From Physcomitrium patens (lineage: Eukaryota > Streptophyta > Bryopsida > Funariales > Funariaceae), in contig NC_037254.1 in the NCBI RefSeq assembly GCF_000002425.4, positions 6,616,144-6,680,143 on the forward strand: a DNA stretch of 64,000 nt, read 5' to 3'. Positions 50,185 through 62,773 of this stretch are shown here, piece after piece. Under the pieces are notes generated by a model. The model searched no databases. It saw only the letters and a list, made by a program, of their open reading frames with translations, and was not told the origin of the DNA. The position numbers and the translations under genes were made by a program. Numbering within the stretch: position 1 is the stretch's first letter; each line of letters begins with the position of its first letter.

Positions 50185-50649
50185 ATTAGGATTTTATTTC
50201 TTTAATTGATTGCTTTAAAAATAAAATTAATTTGATTGATTAGATGATGTATATATTTCATAAGTATATTTGTAATTTAATATTAAATTATAACATTTAA
50301 ATTATATAAAATTTAAGCTTTCATTATTAATTTTTTTTTATCAAATATATTAAAATTTTTAATATAATAATTATAAAATTTACAATGGTCGACTATTAAA
50401 AAATGTACAAACTTATCATTTTTTTGAAATATTTTTAGTAGTCTCACATCTTTAATAAGCCTTGATATATGTAGGTACAAAAATTAAAATCTTTGCCAAA
50501 TAAATAGAGAAGCTTCACATCTTTGATAAGATTTAATTTTATTAAATGCAAGAACTTGATATCATTGCCAAAAGTGTTAATATTACATACATAAACATTT
50601 ACATTAGTAATTACATAGATTAGAAGAATTAGAAAATAAATAAATAAAT
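50041..50649. other. AT-rich spacer with (TA)n, no gene seen
   Basis: (TA)n occupies about 50120-50180. No coding frame with a domain was found. Confidence 0.5.
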
Positions 50650-50835
50650 TTAATAGTATTTTATAGAAAAGCTTCTTAGAAGCTCTATACACTCGGATTT
50701 GATTTTTAAAGTGATTACAAGTAATTGAAAAGTTAAAAACTTGACTGATAAGTTGGCCACATATTATATATGTTGGTCATTTATTATATAAGTTGGCAAT
50801 GTGACACACATATTAGGAACTTCAAATCTTAGATT
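50650..50835 (+). repeat. Fragment of the gypsy LTR family
   Basis: GAAAAGCTTCTTAGAAGCT and AGTTGGCCACATATTATA match the middle of the LTR family at 2819, 9714, 17243 and 51924. The rest of the LTR is absent, and integrase sequence follows directly. The arrangement points to a deletion that removed the gag and reverse transcriptase. Confidence 0.55.
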
Positions 50836-51923
50836 CGTATGATTTTATATTTGTGATAGTAAATCTTTTTATCAAGATGGTATGTTTTGTACCATGTATA
50901 AAATCTATCACAAGTGAAGAAAGAATTGAGTTTTTTCTTGACAATGTCTATTGCTATCATAAATTGTCCAAGGATATTATATCAAATAAGAAGACTCAAT
51001 TTAAATCAAAATTTTGGAAAATCCTTTTTAAGATTTTAAAGATAGATATAAAGCTCTCTTTGGCGTTTCATCCTCAAACAAATGGATAAAAAAAATAAGT
51101 GAATTAAGTTTTGAAGTAGTATTTGAGACATACCATCAACTATCATCAAGATGATTCGACAACTAATTTATCATTAGCGAAATTTGTGTACAATAATTTG
51201 ATATATTCTTCTACTCAATAAATACCTTTTTTTACTAATTATGGTTATTATTCATAACTTGATACTTTTTATTTTTTAAATGTTAATAATTATGCAAAAA
51301 AAGATTCGACAAATCATTTGTCAAAGTTACATATAACAATAAAGACTCAATTAAAGGAAACTTAAGAACAAAAAAAATGAAAAAAATCAATGCGGATGCT
51401 TATTGCAAGAAACAACTATAATTCAATGTGGGTGACAAGTTATGATTACTTTATTGCAATAGTAAGACTACTTATCTTTGTGACAAATTGGACTATTGTA
51501 GGCTTTGAACTTTTTCTATTTGTGAACAAGTCAATCATGTTGCTTATTGATTATATCTACCAAAATCTATGAAGATCCATTCTATTTTTCATGTGTCTCT
51601 TCTTAAGCCATATAAGACAATAAATATCTTAAAAAGGAGATAAATGCCACTTCTTCTTATAGAAATAGATAATAACCAAGAGTTTGAAGTTGAAGAAGTC
51701 TTAGATTCAAGGTAGTACCAAAATAGGTTGGAATATCTTGTTCATTGGTGTGGATATGATATTAGTGAATGCACATAAGAGCCATCAAAGAATCTTGTAA
51801 ATGCAACAAAGAAGGTTAAGGCTTTTCATCAATAACATCCATCAAAATGAACATGAATAATTACAAGATCCATGAAAGATGATAATTTTTCTTCATAAAA
51901 TTTGTTCCTAAAAAGGATGGTAA
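50836..51923 (+). pseudogene. Gypsy integrase and chromodomain remnant
   Basis: The integrase core reads MVCFVPCIKSITSEERIEFF and, after LDNVYCYHKLSKDII, the FHPQTNG block at about 51069-51089. A chromodomain follows at about 51713-51850 (LEYLVHWCGYDISE, EPSKNLVNATKKVKAFHQ). Stops and frameshifts interrupt it. The LTR starts at 51924 after AAAAAGGATGG. The order identifies a chromovirus 3' end, the same family as the element split at 2819-10260. Confidence 0.8.
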
Positions 51924-52385
51924 TGATAGGAACATATATATTTATTCTAATAGTTATATATATATATATATATATATTATCAAATAAAAATAATTAAATA
52001 TATATTAATTTCATAATATCTTTTAGAAAAATTCCTAAAAGCTTTATAGACACAATTTTGACTTTATATGCATTTATAATTGATTCATAGATTAGAAACT
52101 TAGTTAACAAGTTAACCATGTACCACACATGTTGGTAGCTTGTAGAATAAACTAACTATATGTGCACATATAGATAACTTACATAACAAGTTAAAACATG
52201 TATCTAGAAAAATCAACACATATTAGAGGTCATATAGAAGATTATCACATAGCTCCTAGTTATAGCGTGTATATGGAAGTAAGAGTGAAGCCCTCTTCAC
52301 TTTTGTCAATGCCTTTTTAGTCCTAAGTCTTGTTTCAAGACTTTCTAGTCTTCTTGTTTTTGGCAATAGCCATTCTAATTCAATA
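51924..52385 (+). repeat. 3' LTR of the gypsy chromovirus fragment
   Basis: It begins TGATAGGAACATATATATTT. It carries TAATATCTTTTAGAAAAATT, TATTAGAGGTCATATAGAAG and a U5-like part ending GGCAATAGCCATTCTAATTC that is also seen near 17690. It is a full-length member of the LTR family. Confidence 0.75.
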
Positions 52386-52508
52386 TACTATCATTTTTGA
52401 ATTATTTTTTAGTCTTTTTAAGTGACATAAGAATGTATTGAATTTTCTTTCTTTGAGATTTATATCCTTGATAATTATCTAAAAAATTATTAATAAAAAA
52501 AATATTTT

Positions 52509-52546
<38 letters not shown>

Positions 52547-54670
52547 TAATAGCTTATAAATATTAATTTGAATATATTTGCCATTATTTTGACTCCACTA
52601 TTGGAACCAACAATGGATCTTTGTACTCTGTTTGGCTCCTTCAAATGATGGATTATATATGCGAGTTTCTTCCAAAGATATTGATTATCAATATATTTAT
52701 TTGAAGCTACATATCCCCTCACAACTTCACCCCATATTATAATTTTCTAATTCTCTTTATAGTAGATAAGTTCAAAGCATGGATGCAAATAAATAATTCA
52801 ATCTACCATATTTGCAATTCATCAAATCTAAGAATTACATGCCAACAACTCGATTTTAGATAAGCCTAGCCCTTCCTGATTTTGCTACCTTTTTTGTGAG
52901 ATTGGACTCAATTTGTACATGAAAGATGCCTCTAATCCTCATTGACTCCATCGTGCTCAAGGTACGTTGCCTACGCTTCTTTGAATGAAGCTCTGTTATT
53001 CCTTGCAAGCTCTTGCTAAACTTAGTATGTACAACTATGAAAGACTCTAAAGATGATACAAGAATTACATGCTTCTTCACATGCATGCTCATGTTCTTTA
53101 CTCAAGTTTTCTAAGATTGTAAACTTATGATAACAAACTCACATAACTTAGAAACTTTCTTACGCAATGTCTTTCATCAAAATTACAAATTGACATCAAA
53201 AGCACCACATCCAACTAAACATTCATGACTTCTCTCCACATATTTGCCTTCATGTGTAGAGCACATTTTTGTCAAATATGATACATGTGATATGCTAATA
53301 ACCGACATCCTTGGAAGAAACTCATATACACAGTTCAATGTTCAGAAGCTTTGGAACATGGGATAGGGGATGCAGGCTAGGGATGGGAATGGGAGACAAG
53401 TTTGGAAATGAGAACAGAGGATATGGGATTGGTATAAGAAATGGAGACCCATTGCTGGTTATCATGGTGGGATTGAAATAACAGCAGGTGGGGTTGATTT
53501 AATATTTTCCTAAAATTATTTTATTATCTTGCATGAATTTAGAATATAAGATACTCAAAAACTTAACAGTACATTAGTTTTTGTATGTTTGATGTACTAC
53601 TTTTTACATTTTTAATATGAAAAAGTACAAAGAATAACATTAAAGAAACAGATATTATAAAAATATTATTGCAATTACATAAAAACACTTAAAGAAAATA
53701 CTAAAACATGTTAATATTATTAGGTTAAAATGATTGCATTTGAACATATTGTAGATGACTGCAATGTGAACATACATAAAATATTATCATTTAGATGAAT
53801 TTTTAAATCAGATTTATAGACTTCTAAATTTAAAAAAGTATGAATGAAAATAAACAAGTTTGTTAGATTTTTTTTATATTTCGTAAAAGATTTAACAAAT
53901 GTGTTCTGCAAAAGAAATACAATTAGTTACTATTTTGTACATTTTTGACATTCCAACATATGTAAGTGTGTGTGCATGTATACATACACACACACTTACT
54001 GTGCCTAAATACTGAACTTTAAAATGATTAGTATATTCCATTATATATACTTGTTTTAAAATTTGTATATAATGCAATTTTTTGAAGTTGTTCAATAAAT
54101 ATACACCTTTTATTTGATTTATTTCAAAAATTTCAAAATCGAATCTATTTCATAATCAATTTAAATTTTAATGAAAAGAAAAACCATTACTAAGTTATAT
54201 ACATTGAATATCATTTTTCACTTAGTGCACACAGATAATTGTCCTGTATCAAAATGATTGTAAAATAATACAGTTTAATATAGTGGGTGAGCATACTGAA
54301 TTCACATAAATTTATTCCATTAATTTTAACTTATGCAACATAACATATGCCCATGTGTAACAAAAATAAACTTAATTTTTGTATAGATGTGATGTTACAT
54401 ATTGAGCTATGTATGTCAATACTAAAACAAGATATATTGTAAAATTGATGAAACACATCTTACCTTGAAGGTGGGTTTACCAATACCGTGTCATATACAT
54501 ATTTACTTTACCAATACCATGTCATATACAATTTTATATAAACACAATTAGATACAATTAAATCTTTGTCTTAAGCAAAGTTTTTGAGGTTATACAATGC
54601 ACAAAAAGCTTCCTACCCAATTGGCCAATTGTATCCCCAACCATGCAACCATCCCTCAAAAAACCATGAG
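52386..54670. other. AT-rich spacer with a possible old MITE
   Basis: (TA)n lies at about 52513-52543. The part 53340-53525 ends GGGGTTGATTTAATATTTT and is G-rich, resembling the reverse complement of one arm of the MITE at 32279. No second arm was found, so the relation is only possible. No gene was recognised. Confidence 0.4.
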
Positions 54671-54697
54671 TTTTAGGGTTTTAGGGTTTTAGGGTTT
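54671..54697 (+). repeat. Short telomere-like (TTTTAGGG)3
   Basis: Three exact TTTTAGGG units followed by TTT. It is too short for an interstitial telomere block. It sits where AT-rich DNA changes to gene-like composition and may act as a reversed telo-box in a promoter. Confidence 0.6.
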
Positions 54698-57516
54698 ATT
54701 ACTCTCTTTTTGTTTCCCTTCTTCTTATGATCGTTGGTTTTGGGGTTTGTCGTATTTGGTTGCGAATTGGAAGCGCACAGAGAGTGGATACGGTGAAACC
54801 TGTTGAGGTATAGTGCAGACAAACCAAACAAAGACCAGTTTATTAATGAAGAAGTTGAACTGGATCTGAAACCGTATGAGAGGAATTCAGCTGCGACTCT
54901 GCAACCCTCTCGTGTGCACATGAAACAAATAAATGCAGGTGCAGCTTCTGTTCACTATTGTGTCATTCTGCCGTGTGCAAAACCCATGCGAAATCCGACC
55001 CCATTGTGCATCATTGTCGTCATAACTAGGGCTGATGAAACTACAACGATGTGGCCCCACAGGAAGGGCGATAAATATCTGTTCCTGAACAACTCTCTAT
55101 GCCATGTGAGCAGCCGATGGAGTGAAATGCTATCAAGGTCGACGTGCAGGAGAGTACGATTGGAACTCAACTTGCAGACCATCATGGGAGTAAACTGAAG
55201 ACTGAAATGTTCAAATTCAAGCTTGGTGAGCTCATTCATCAGAACATGTCCAAAACAATACGAAAAGGGCAGCCTTGGTTCATGGTTCAACAAGCAGAAT
55301 TAGCGGTAGTGTATTAAACCCAAGTGTCTGACGTCCCGCAATCGTATAGTCATGTCACTGGCGAGCAAGTGAGAGAGAGAAAGACTAACCAATGAATATA
55401 TCCTGGTCCTCACGACTCATGAATCATGATGTTTACCAGCCATTCAGCGTGGCAATAGAACGTCTTCCCTTTCCGTTGCATTTACTGGTCTGACATAGAT
55501 CGTTGGTCATTGTTACTCTCACTGATCAACATGTATCTCACCACAGGCTACACATGTTTCGTACCTTTGTGAAGATTATAATTTTGATGCGGTTTGTGAA
55601 GCATTGCAGTGGAGTTTTTTTTACAGCTGGTCAGTGACGTTGTAGATTGTTCAGGTGTACAATAGTAGCTGGACAGGTGGGTGACAAACATGAAGTTGAG
55701 AGGAGGAGTTACATGAGATAATCCGCATTGACTTGCAATTGTCTGTACCACCGCAACTTCCAGGATACGACAATGAAGGAAAGGTAGCAAGGAAGGAGAC
55801 AACAGTGCCAGTGGCCAAGACCTGCACCGGAACCTTCACGACAGTTTTGGATTGTGAAAACAGGGGGAACTCTAGTGCCGCATCTCTCTCATCATGGTGT
55901 GTTCATGCATGATGTGCCTCATCCCATTCCACGCACACATCACGCACGACAGATTTTCTCTGATCTGTACCCTTCGACGATGAATTCGTAGGGGACAGAC
56001 TTCAGAACTATCCCTGCAGTTCCAGAAGGTACTGTGCTAACAACCACTGTGTGGGGGAGGATCATTCTTCCGCATCTGACACCGATTATCTGTTTTATTA
56101 TGGAACAGAGCTCCTAGACAATCGGTATATATGCCTCCGATTTCTAGACATGATTGGGGTTAGAACCCACGGGGAGTTTCCTGAGAGACCCACGCGTTGA
56201 TTATTGACCAGCCTATCCGTTCAAAAGTATAGTTTATTGGTTTACATTCCCTAGAAAGAGGTGACACGAGCGCCTAAATTGTTTTAAAAAGCAGTTGTTG
56301 CGACGCCAAAGTCGTCGAGCTACTATATCTGTACTTGAATCATGCCAAAAGAATCACGTTGGTTTTTGGGGAAATTATGTACTGTGCCCCACAAGCCATC
56401 CTCCGTAACCCCAAGTGAGTGCTTTCCTCTAGTAATGGGCTTACAAGATGCTTCAAATGTTGGGATTTGTCATTGATCGGTTTGAACGCTGTTATCCATT
56501 TACGCGCTGCGATCCGGTGGCCTCGAAGTGTGCGGGCAGTCGACACTTCAGTTGTGTTCTAATTTTCTTCAAGATTGGGGATCAAACGGCTGCTTGAGGG
56601 GCAATAAGAAAACGATTCATTAGGTGGTATATATGCATACGTATATATATTTAGTTTCATTTGGTTGTGAATGAATGGAAGTACATCTCGATGGGCTTGT
56701 AGAAGCACTTGTGATAAGCATTTGTGAACAGGTTCGGAGGAATGGAAGGGTTGCAGGGGGCGGAAAGTGTTTACTTTGCGAGGATGTGCGTTGACATGAG
56801 GTGCTTAGAAAGAAACTTGGGGGAGACACATGAGTGACAAGATGTTGTAGGCGCTGGAAGAATAGTTTTTCAAAGGCACAAGGTACATTTGTGTCTCCTG
56901 CCCTCTTCTTCAATGTGACATCTTCGCAATAAAAACAAAACAATATAAAACAAGACTCTGAGCTCTGAGCTCTACCATGCTGAAGAGGATTAAATACTTT
57001 TCCCTCTGATGAAGAGTGTTGAGAACTGCATGTGTAAGCACAATGGCAAAAACTTGCTTGCAGTACTCATGTCACCAACGATGAGCAAGGCGATCAACGA
57101 TATGATACTGCTTGATCAACCATTCGGTTCCTACACGATTCCCTCCCCCACACCCTCTGCAGTGAACTGGGTCAACAATGCTTTGCTGGGATAGTCTCCA
57201 CTGACATCGAAAGAATTGCGTGGTTCGTGTCTTATAAGAACTGTAATCTTACAATCGGTATTGTGTATTGTGCAACTTTTTCATGCAGATATTTACGGTG
57301 AGGTGCGGTACCATGAGGTTTCAGTTACAAGTGATCACCGGTCCTGACCTGGAGCTGGACCGAAGAATCATTCCTTGAAGGAGGAGCGATTGTTGGTCTT
57401 CAAAGAGTTCAGAATTGGAGGGGTTCCATCCTCAACTTGAAGTAGTACCGGTGCCTTACAGATAGCACTAATTGCCCCCCTTCTAGTTCTCGCCATTGGG
57501 TTGATCTGCCGGGCTT
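54698..57516. other. Gene-like sequence upstream of the WRKY gene, no gene assigned
   Basis: This has more balanced composition than the flanks. Frames of 60-131 codons overlap on both strands, some without an ATG (for example 54803-55198). No domain was recognised. The part nearest 57517 is the likely WRKY promoter and leader. GGTCAA at 57170-57175 is a W-box (TTGACC) on the minus strand, 342 bp before the start codon. It could mediate WRKY autoregulation, but such a short motif is also expected by chance. Confidence 0.4.
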
Positions 57517-59534
57517 ATGGACGCCGCAAGTTTAAGGTTAGACGTGCACAGAAACATGAGTCCTCTAGGAATAAGCCAATGGACATCGCCGGCGAATGCA
57601 GTAGAAAAGGTAGAAGAGATGTTGAGCAAAGCTATAAACTACCAGAAAGATCTTTGGGACATACTTGTAGTCCAATCGACCGAGAGTGATCCTACCAGGG
57701 AGATGAGGCAAGGAGATTTGATCCCTCCTCAACTCTTAAAATCCTTGAAGTCGAAGCTAGAGAACTCTATGGATTCGTGTAATTCAGCTCTCAATCGGCT
57801 AAAAGACATCATGGTCCAAACTACTTCTCTCCCATCACTTGCATCACCAGAGAATCTTGAATTGCAGAAGGAGTGGAATACGTACGTCGGAAGCTTCTTT
57901 CTAAACGAGCTCTCGCAGCTGTCATCTGGACCTCAAACCTGTAAGAGTGATCATTTTGCCATTAATTCTCCGGCTGCTTTAGCTGCCGCTGTTGCTAAAA
58001 AAACCGTTACCACCTTCTCAGACTTTTTCTGTGTCATGATCTTTGCCGAGTAAGTTCTACATTATCCCAAATCGATATTCTCTGCAGGTGACGATGAGGA
58101 GCTGCATGAACAGTCCATGAGCTTGTTAGTTTCTGAGGTAGAAACTCAACAAAACCAAGGAGTTTCGAGCTTACCAAGCTTAGAGTTAGTTTCAGACTGG
58201 AACATGCTGTCAGAAGCTCCGGTATCGGATCTGCCACCATCTCCTGGAGTTGCACTGATGGATCAAGGTCGGCAGAGCCCATCAACTTGCCATTTGCATA
58301 TACCAGAGGCCTCATGTAATGACAGCATTGCTAGTACAGATGTGCAAGACCTTGCAGACAACCCAAACGACCGAAGATTGATGACAAAGCTCAATAGTCG
58401 CGGACTTCGGCCGAGATGTGGGCCAAAACGAGACAGGTGCCCACAGTTCCTCGTCTACATCCCGCATTACTTGTAATTGGGACTTAGCCATGAACTTTGG
58501 CCTTTCAATGCTACTGTTGTGAGGTTCACCGTAGGTTAAGCTAGCTTCACAACTTCGCAGTTGTGAACTAATTGTGGTGCGTGGCTTCTCGAGCAAGGTA
58601 TTTCAGAGAGCAGACAGAAGAGAGGGGCGCCACCATGTCCGTTGTCTTCCAAGAGCTGAAGCCTGGAGATGACATGAAAAAGGGGATACCTGACGACGGC
58701 CATCGATGCTGGAAGAAATACGGCAACAAAGCAATCCAGAATTCAACCTTCTGCAGGTACGAGGAAGCATGCACAACATTGGATTTTCTAGGGCTGACAG
58801 TTTGATCTCCCCTTCGAGAAAGATGAAATTTCTCACTCTCAGTGCATGTGGCAATCAGAGGGTACTATAAGTGTAGTATGAAGGAATGCCGAGCAAAGAA
58901 GATGGTGCAACCCACAGACACAAACCCCAGCATCTTCGAGGTCACCTACCTCGGGAAACACACATGTTCCAGCACCTCTCGAAGAAGAATTCGATCTAGA
59001 CCAACTCCTGCCCATGCTCCAAAACCACAAGCAAACATCACCGAAACAAGGGTTGCAAGCCAATGCACGTCGACCCAAAACCCTAAATCCCAACACCCTC
59101 CCCACAAAACAAAACCTTCTGGAAACGACGAACAGAACACCACAACTGTCCAGAGAAAGAATACCCAACTGCCAAAACCCCGACAAACGACCTCAACAAT
59201 GAGATCAACAATCGGAGATCTCCGGGAGGGTGCAAATTCACAAAGAGAAGACAACAACTGGCCATCTGCAGGGCAACAAGAAGCAATTGAAAACGAAGGT
59301 AACATGGGAATGGATTCCGAGGGGACGAATTGCTCTCGTGAGGATGATGAAGATGATGAGCAAGAAGCCAGATTCCATTATCAAAGCTTGCGGCACCACC
59401 ATCACCACCCTCATCATCATCATCATCCTCAGTCCGGGTTCTCATTCCATACCGACACATTGCTGTGGTCGGAGATTCTGAACAGCAACCATCGGGAGGT
59501 TTGGAGCTCTGGAAACCTGCAGGTGGAGATTTAG
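57517..59534 (+). CDS. WRKY: WRKY transcription factor, group III-like with variant WKKYGNK and hybrid zinc finger
   Basis: Likely nuclear DNA-binding factor. Four exons join in frame: 57517-57940, 58088-58436, 58607-58756 and 58859-59534, giving 532 residues. The single WRKY domain reads DDGHRCWKKYGNK at 287-299, where the usual heptapeptide is WRKYGQK. The zinc ligands are C313, C318, H342 and C344. The HXC end is typical of group III, but Cys-Cys spacing is X4, typical of groups I and II, not X7. The intron splits the Arg codon before GYYKC (AG|A), the conserved WRKY intron site. A Gln/Asn/Thr-rich tail has an acidic patch and His runs at 487-497. The amino-terminal helices resemble those of group III. 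Binding to the normal W-box may be altered. Confidence 0.9.
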
Positions 59535-60378
59535 AAGCTCCTTCTTCCATCCATCCGCCATAGACATGCCCCATCTTTGTTTCTAGATCGCTTCTAGTTC
59601 TTTTAGCACTATTGTTTCTTTTTGGATCCAACAGTAGTAGACACAGATGATGTTTCCCTTCTCTTCTGCCCATCTTTGGAATTTGTTGTTGTTGTTGTTG
59701 TTGCAGTTTCGGTTTGTGTGATGTAGAAGCTACTTTGTTCGGCGATTCTCGCACTGCTCAAATTGTGGGTCAGGCTGCATTCGATTGTGTGCTTTTGTTC
59801 AATCGCCAACACGCTCTTGCCTCTTTGCTGATGTTGCCACTGGGTTTTGTTTTTGTCTTTTGCTCATGTTTGTTGCAAAGGTTCTTCTGATTCACTACTT
59901 TCTTCTTCTTCTTCTTCTTCTCCTTCTTTTCTTTTCTTTTTTTTTCTGATGCGTGCTCATTTGGAAATTTGTGGGTGAAAATAATTCAAACATGTGTGAG
60001 ATTGGAGTTTGTTTGTTCTTGTAGAAGCATAGGATTGTAGTAGGTTTTAGAGGAATGTTTGGGTTAGACTCTTAAGGTATCGAAACAAAGAATAATTATT
60101 AATTGTTACTACAATTTTGATTCGAGGGTGGCAACAAATACAATCACATAGATATATTTAAGAAAAGTTAGTAAATTTTAATACACTTTTTAATAGAAAA
60201 TATTCTTTAAATAAAATTATTTGTAACAAAAATATTTTATATTTTTTTCTGTTTTGGATGTTAATTTATTATTAATTTTAAAAAGCAGACTTTAGCCTAC
60301 TTACCTTAGTACAAGACCAATAAAATACCATATTATATATAAAAAAAATTAAATATAATTAACAAATTATTTTACAAA

Positions 60379-60415
<37 letters not shown>

Positions 60416-61512
60416 TTTTGTACTAAGAGATGTTTAGTATAGTAAAACCGTAGATAAAAACATAATCTCAAAATGTTAAATTTTCTATACCACGTTTAAT
60501 GTGTGTTGTAATTAATAAAAAAAATTCAATAGGAAATATATCAAAAATCATGTTACTCATGCAAAATTGTGAGTAAATAAGGTCATTGGTTTTAGTTTAT
60601 CTTGATGTCTTTATTATGCATAAGATAAGATGACTACAATCTTCAATTATATTATTAGATAATATTTTTTTAGCAATTTTTTACATAGATTTTTAAATTT
60701 TTGTAAAAACCACATGTTGATGTAGACCTATTGCTTCATCTAAAGAACAAAATTGATTATGCTAAGTAGGAAAAAAATGCATTCTACCTTATTTTTGCAT
60801 TTTAGGATTCACTTGATCTTCTTACATGTTAAGTCAACTAAATAAGACTTCTTGAGTTTAATCAATCAAAGGACTTAAAAGTTGTGTTCTTTCATCTTTT
60901 CTTCTAATTTTAAAGACTTCTCAAGACCTTTTGTAAATTTATGATATATATAAAAAAAGAAGAAATATTATATTATTTCTTTAAAATTATAACTAATTAG
61001 AAGAGCTTTAATTCTAGTATGCTATAAGCTTTTTTATTTTTATTTCTAAATGAGTACTTTTAAAACAAATTCTATAATCTTAATGTTCTAGAATGTTTCT
61101 TCCAAAATTTTATAATATTTATTATTTCTTTAAATAATAAAAGATTAGGTATATTATTAGTTTATAATTACTAAAACTTTATGAGTCTTGGATAATATTT
61201 TATTATTTTATTTGAAATTAAAAGACCTTAGTTTTTATTTTAGAACAAAACTATACTTATGCCAAAAAATAAAAAAATAAAAAAAATCGTTGATTTGTAT
61301 CTCTATAAAAACCTTTAATAATAATTTTTTTTATAAGTCTATTTATCACTAATTTATGTATTTACATTAACATTTATCAATAATACATTTTTTATGAGTT
61401 AATTTATTGCTAGACCAAATCAAATCCATTGTGGCAATTTAGGTGATGATTTGATAATTACACGATAGTGGTAATTTTAAAGTGTAAAACATAAATACAC
61501 CAATGAAAAGGT
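59535..61512. other. WRKY 3' flank and AT-rich spacer, no gene seen
   Basis: The first few hundred bases are probably WRKY 3' untranslated sequence, with a TTG repeat near 59687-59703 and a TTC repeat near 59903-59925. Beyond 60030 it is AT-rich with (TA)n near 60380-60412. Confidence 0.5.
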
Positions 61513-61728
61513 GATTAAAGTGGTTCAAGATGACCCTAAACTTTGGTCCAAGATTACTCTAAACTACCAGATAATGGCATAAGGTACCCAAAGCAAATGC
61601 AGTGGTTATGGGTTCGATCCCTTGCAGTAAAATCTTCTTCACACCTAATGGAACCTATGCCTCAAGTGGTCAACCCCCTTGATGTTCCAAAAAATAAAAA
61701 ATAAATAAAAAAAGAAGAAGATTAAAGT
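61513..61728 (+). mobile_element. tRNA-derived SINE with 9-bp target-site duplication
   Basis: A polymerase III A box (TGGCATAAGG, 61575-61584) and B box (GGTTCGATCC, 61611-61620) are spaced about as in tRNA-derived SINEs. An A-rich tail runs 61689-61719. GATTAAAGT is found at 61513-61521 just before the element and at 61720-61728 just after the tail, the sign of LINE-aided insertion. The body is about 198 bp (61522-61719). About 50 bp lie before the A box, longer than usual, so the 5' start may be an inherited head. The parental tRNA is not identified. Confidence 0.75.
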
Positions 61729-62460
61729 TACATTGTAAGATATGCATTTATGGTTTGAGATAAAATAAATTTATAAGATATGAGGTGCTGCTGAATTGTT
61801 TCAAAATCAATGACCAAAAGAGAAAAAGAGAAAAACCAAAAAGAAGTGATTTAATATGACAAAAATAAGATTTTCACAAAGTGAAACTACACTTTTAATG
61901 TGCATTGCTGAAGGGTGAATTATGCTTTGACCATATATATGATCAACACCATTTTATTTGAGAAATAGCACAAGATATCTTAACAGAAATCAAGCATGAC
62001 ACATATGGTGACTAAAGTTTGAAAAGAAAATAGTAATAATAAAAAAAATAAACCTAAAACAACAACACTAAATTTGGAAAAAAATATTCTTCGAAAGTTA
62101 TGAGTAAAGTACCAACATCTAATTTAAACAAGTACAGTGTCAAATCAAGTAAGAATACTGTTTTTTTTTTTTTATTTTATTTATTTGTGAATAATAAGTT
62201 TACAAACCTACAACAACAATAACAAAATGAATGATAAGCAACAAAACATGAAACACACACAAACACGAAATCCAGTTTAAAAAAAAAAGCAAGGATGAGA
62301 ATGACTATCCCTACAAGAATACAGCAGATATATTTTTTTTTTCTGATACGGGGAGAACTGAATTCATCATCTTGATACCATAATAAAGAACACCTTGACA
62401 ATGGTGATATCAGAGCTTGGCAAACAATATTGAATTCCACCCAGAAATGGAAAAAGAAGG
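61729..62460. other. AT-rich spacer leading to the OTU gene promoter
   Basis: No gene was recognised. A minus-strand frame at 62177-62545 is T-rich, Phe/Cys-rich and without a domain. A transition to gene-like composition begins near 62430. Confidence 0.45.
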
Positions 62461-62773
62461 CAGAGGTCCAGCAACAAACAAAAGCCTTGAGAGTTTGGAG
62501 GCAGGGAGTGAGTGAGGGAGCGGCATTGCAGAGCGGAGGAGCCACCTCCTCCTTTCTCCGGGAGAGAGATTGAGAGATCGGGGTTCATCTGATTTGCATT
62601 TCTATGGCTCTCTGATCCATGATTCTGCATTCTGTCTCAGCTGCTTGTCTTGTTGGAATTGTTGCTATCAACCCTCATTGCTTTTGCCATCTTGAATCCA
62701 CAAAACTTGTAGCTGGGCTAGTTGCCGATTCACGCCGTTGGTTGCAACGAAGTGTCTGAGTTGCGAGGGGTTC

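Noticed and set aside
53340-53525. Second copy of the MITE at 32279
   Set aside because: Similar GGGGTTGATTT and G-rich blocks occur, but only one arm is present and there are no inverted ends. Kept only as a possibility.
54671-54697. Interstitial telomere
   Set aside because: Only three units, and the unit is TTTTAGGG. That is too short to mark a chromosome fusion or end.
54803-55198. A 131-codon gene after the telomere-like repeat
   Set aside because: The frame begins with TTG, not ATG, and has no recognisable domain.
59083-59754. Minus-strand frame of 223 codons across the last WRKY exon
   Set aside because: It is the opposite strand of a Gln/His/Asn-rich coding exon and a (TTG)n repeat. 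Its Gln and Asp runs come from those repeats.
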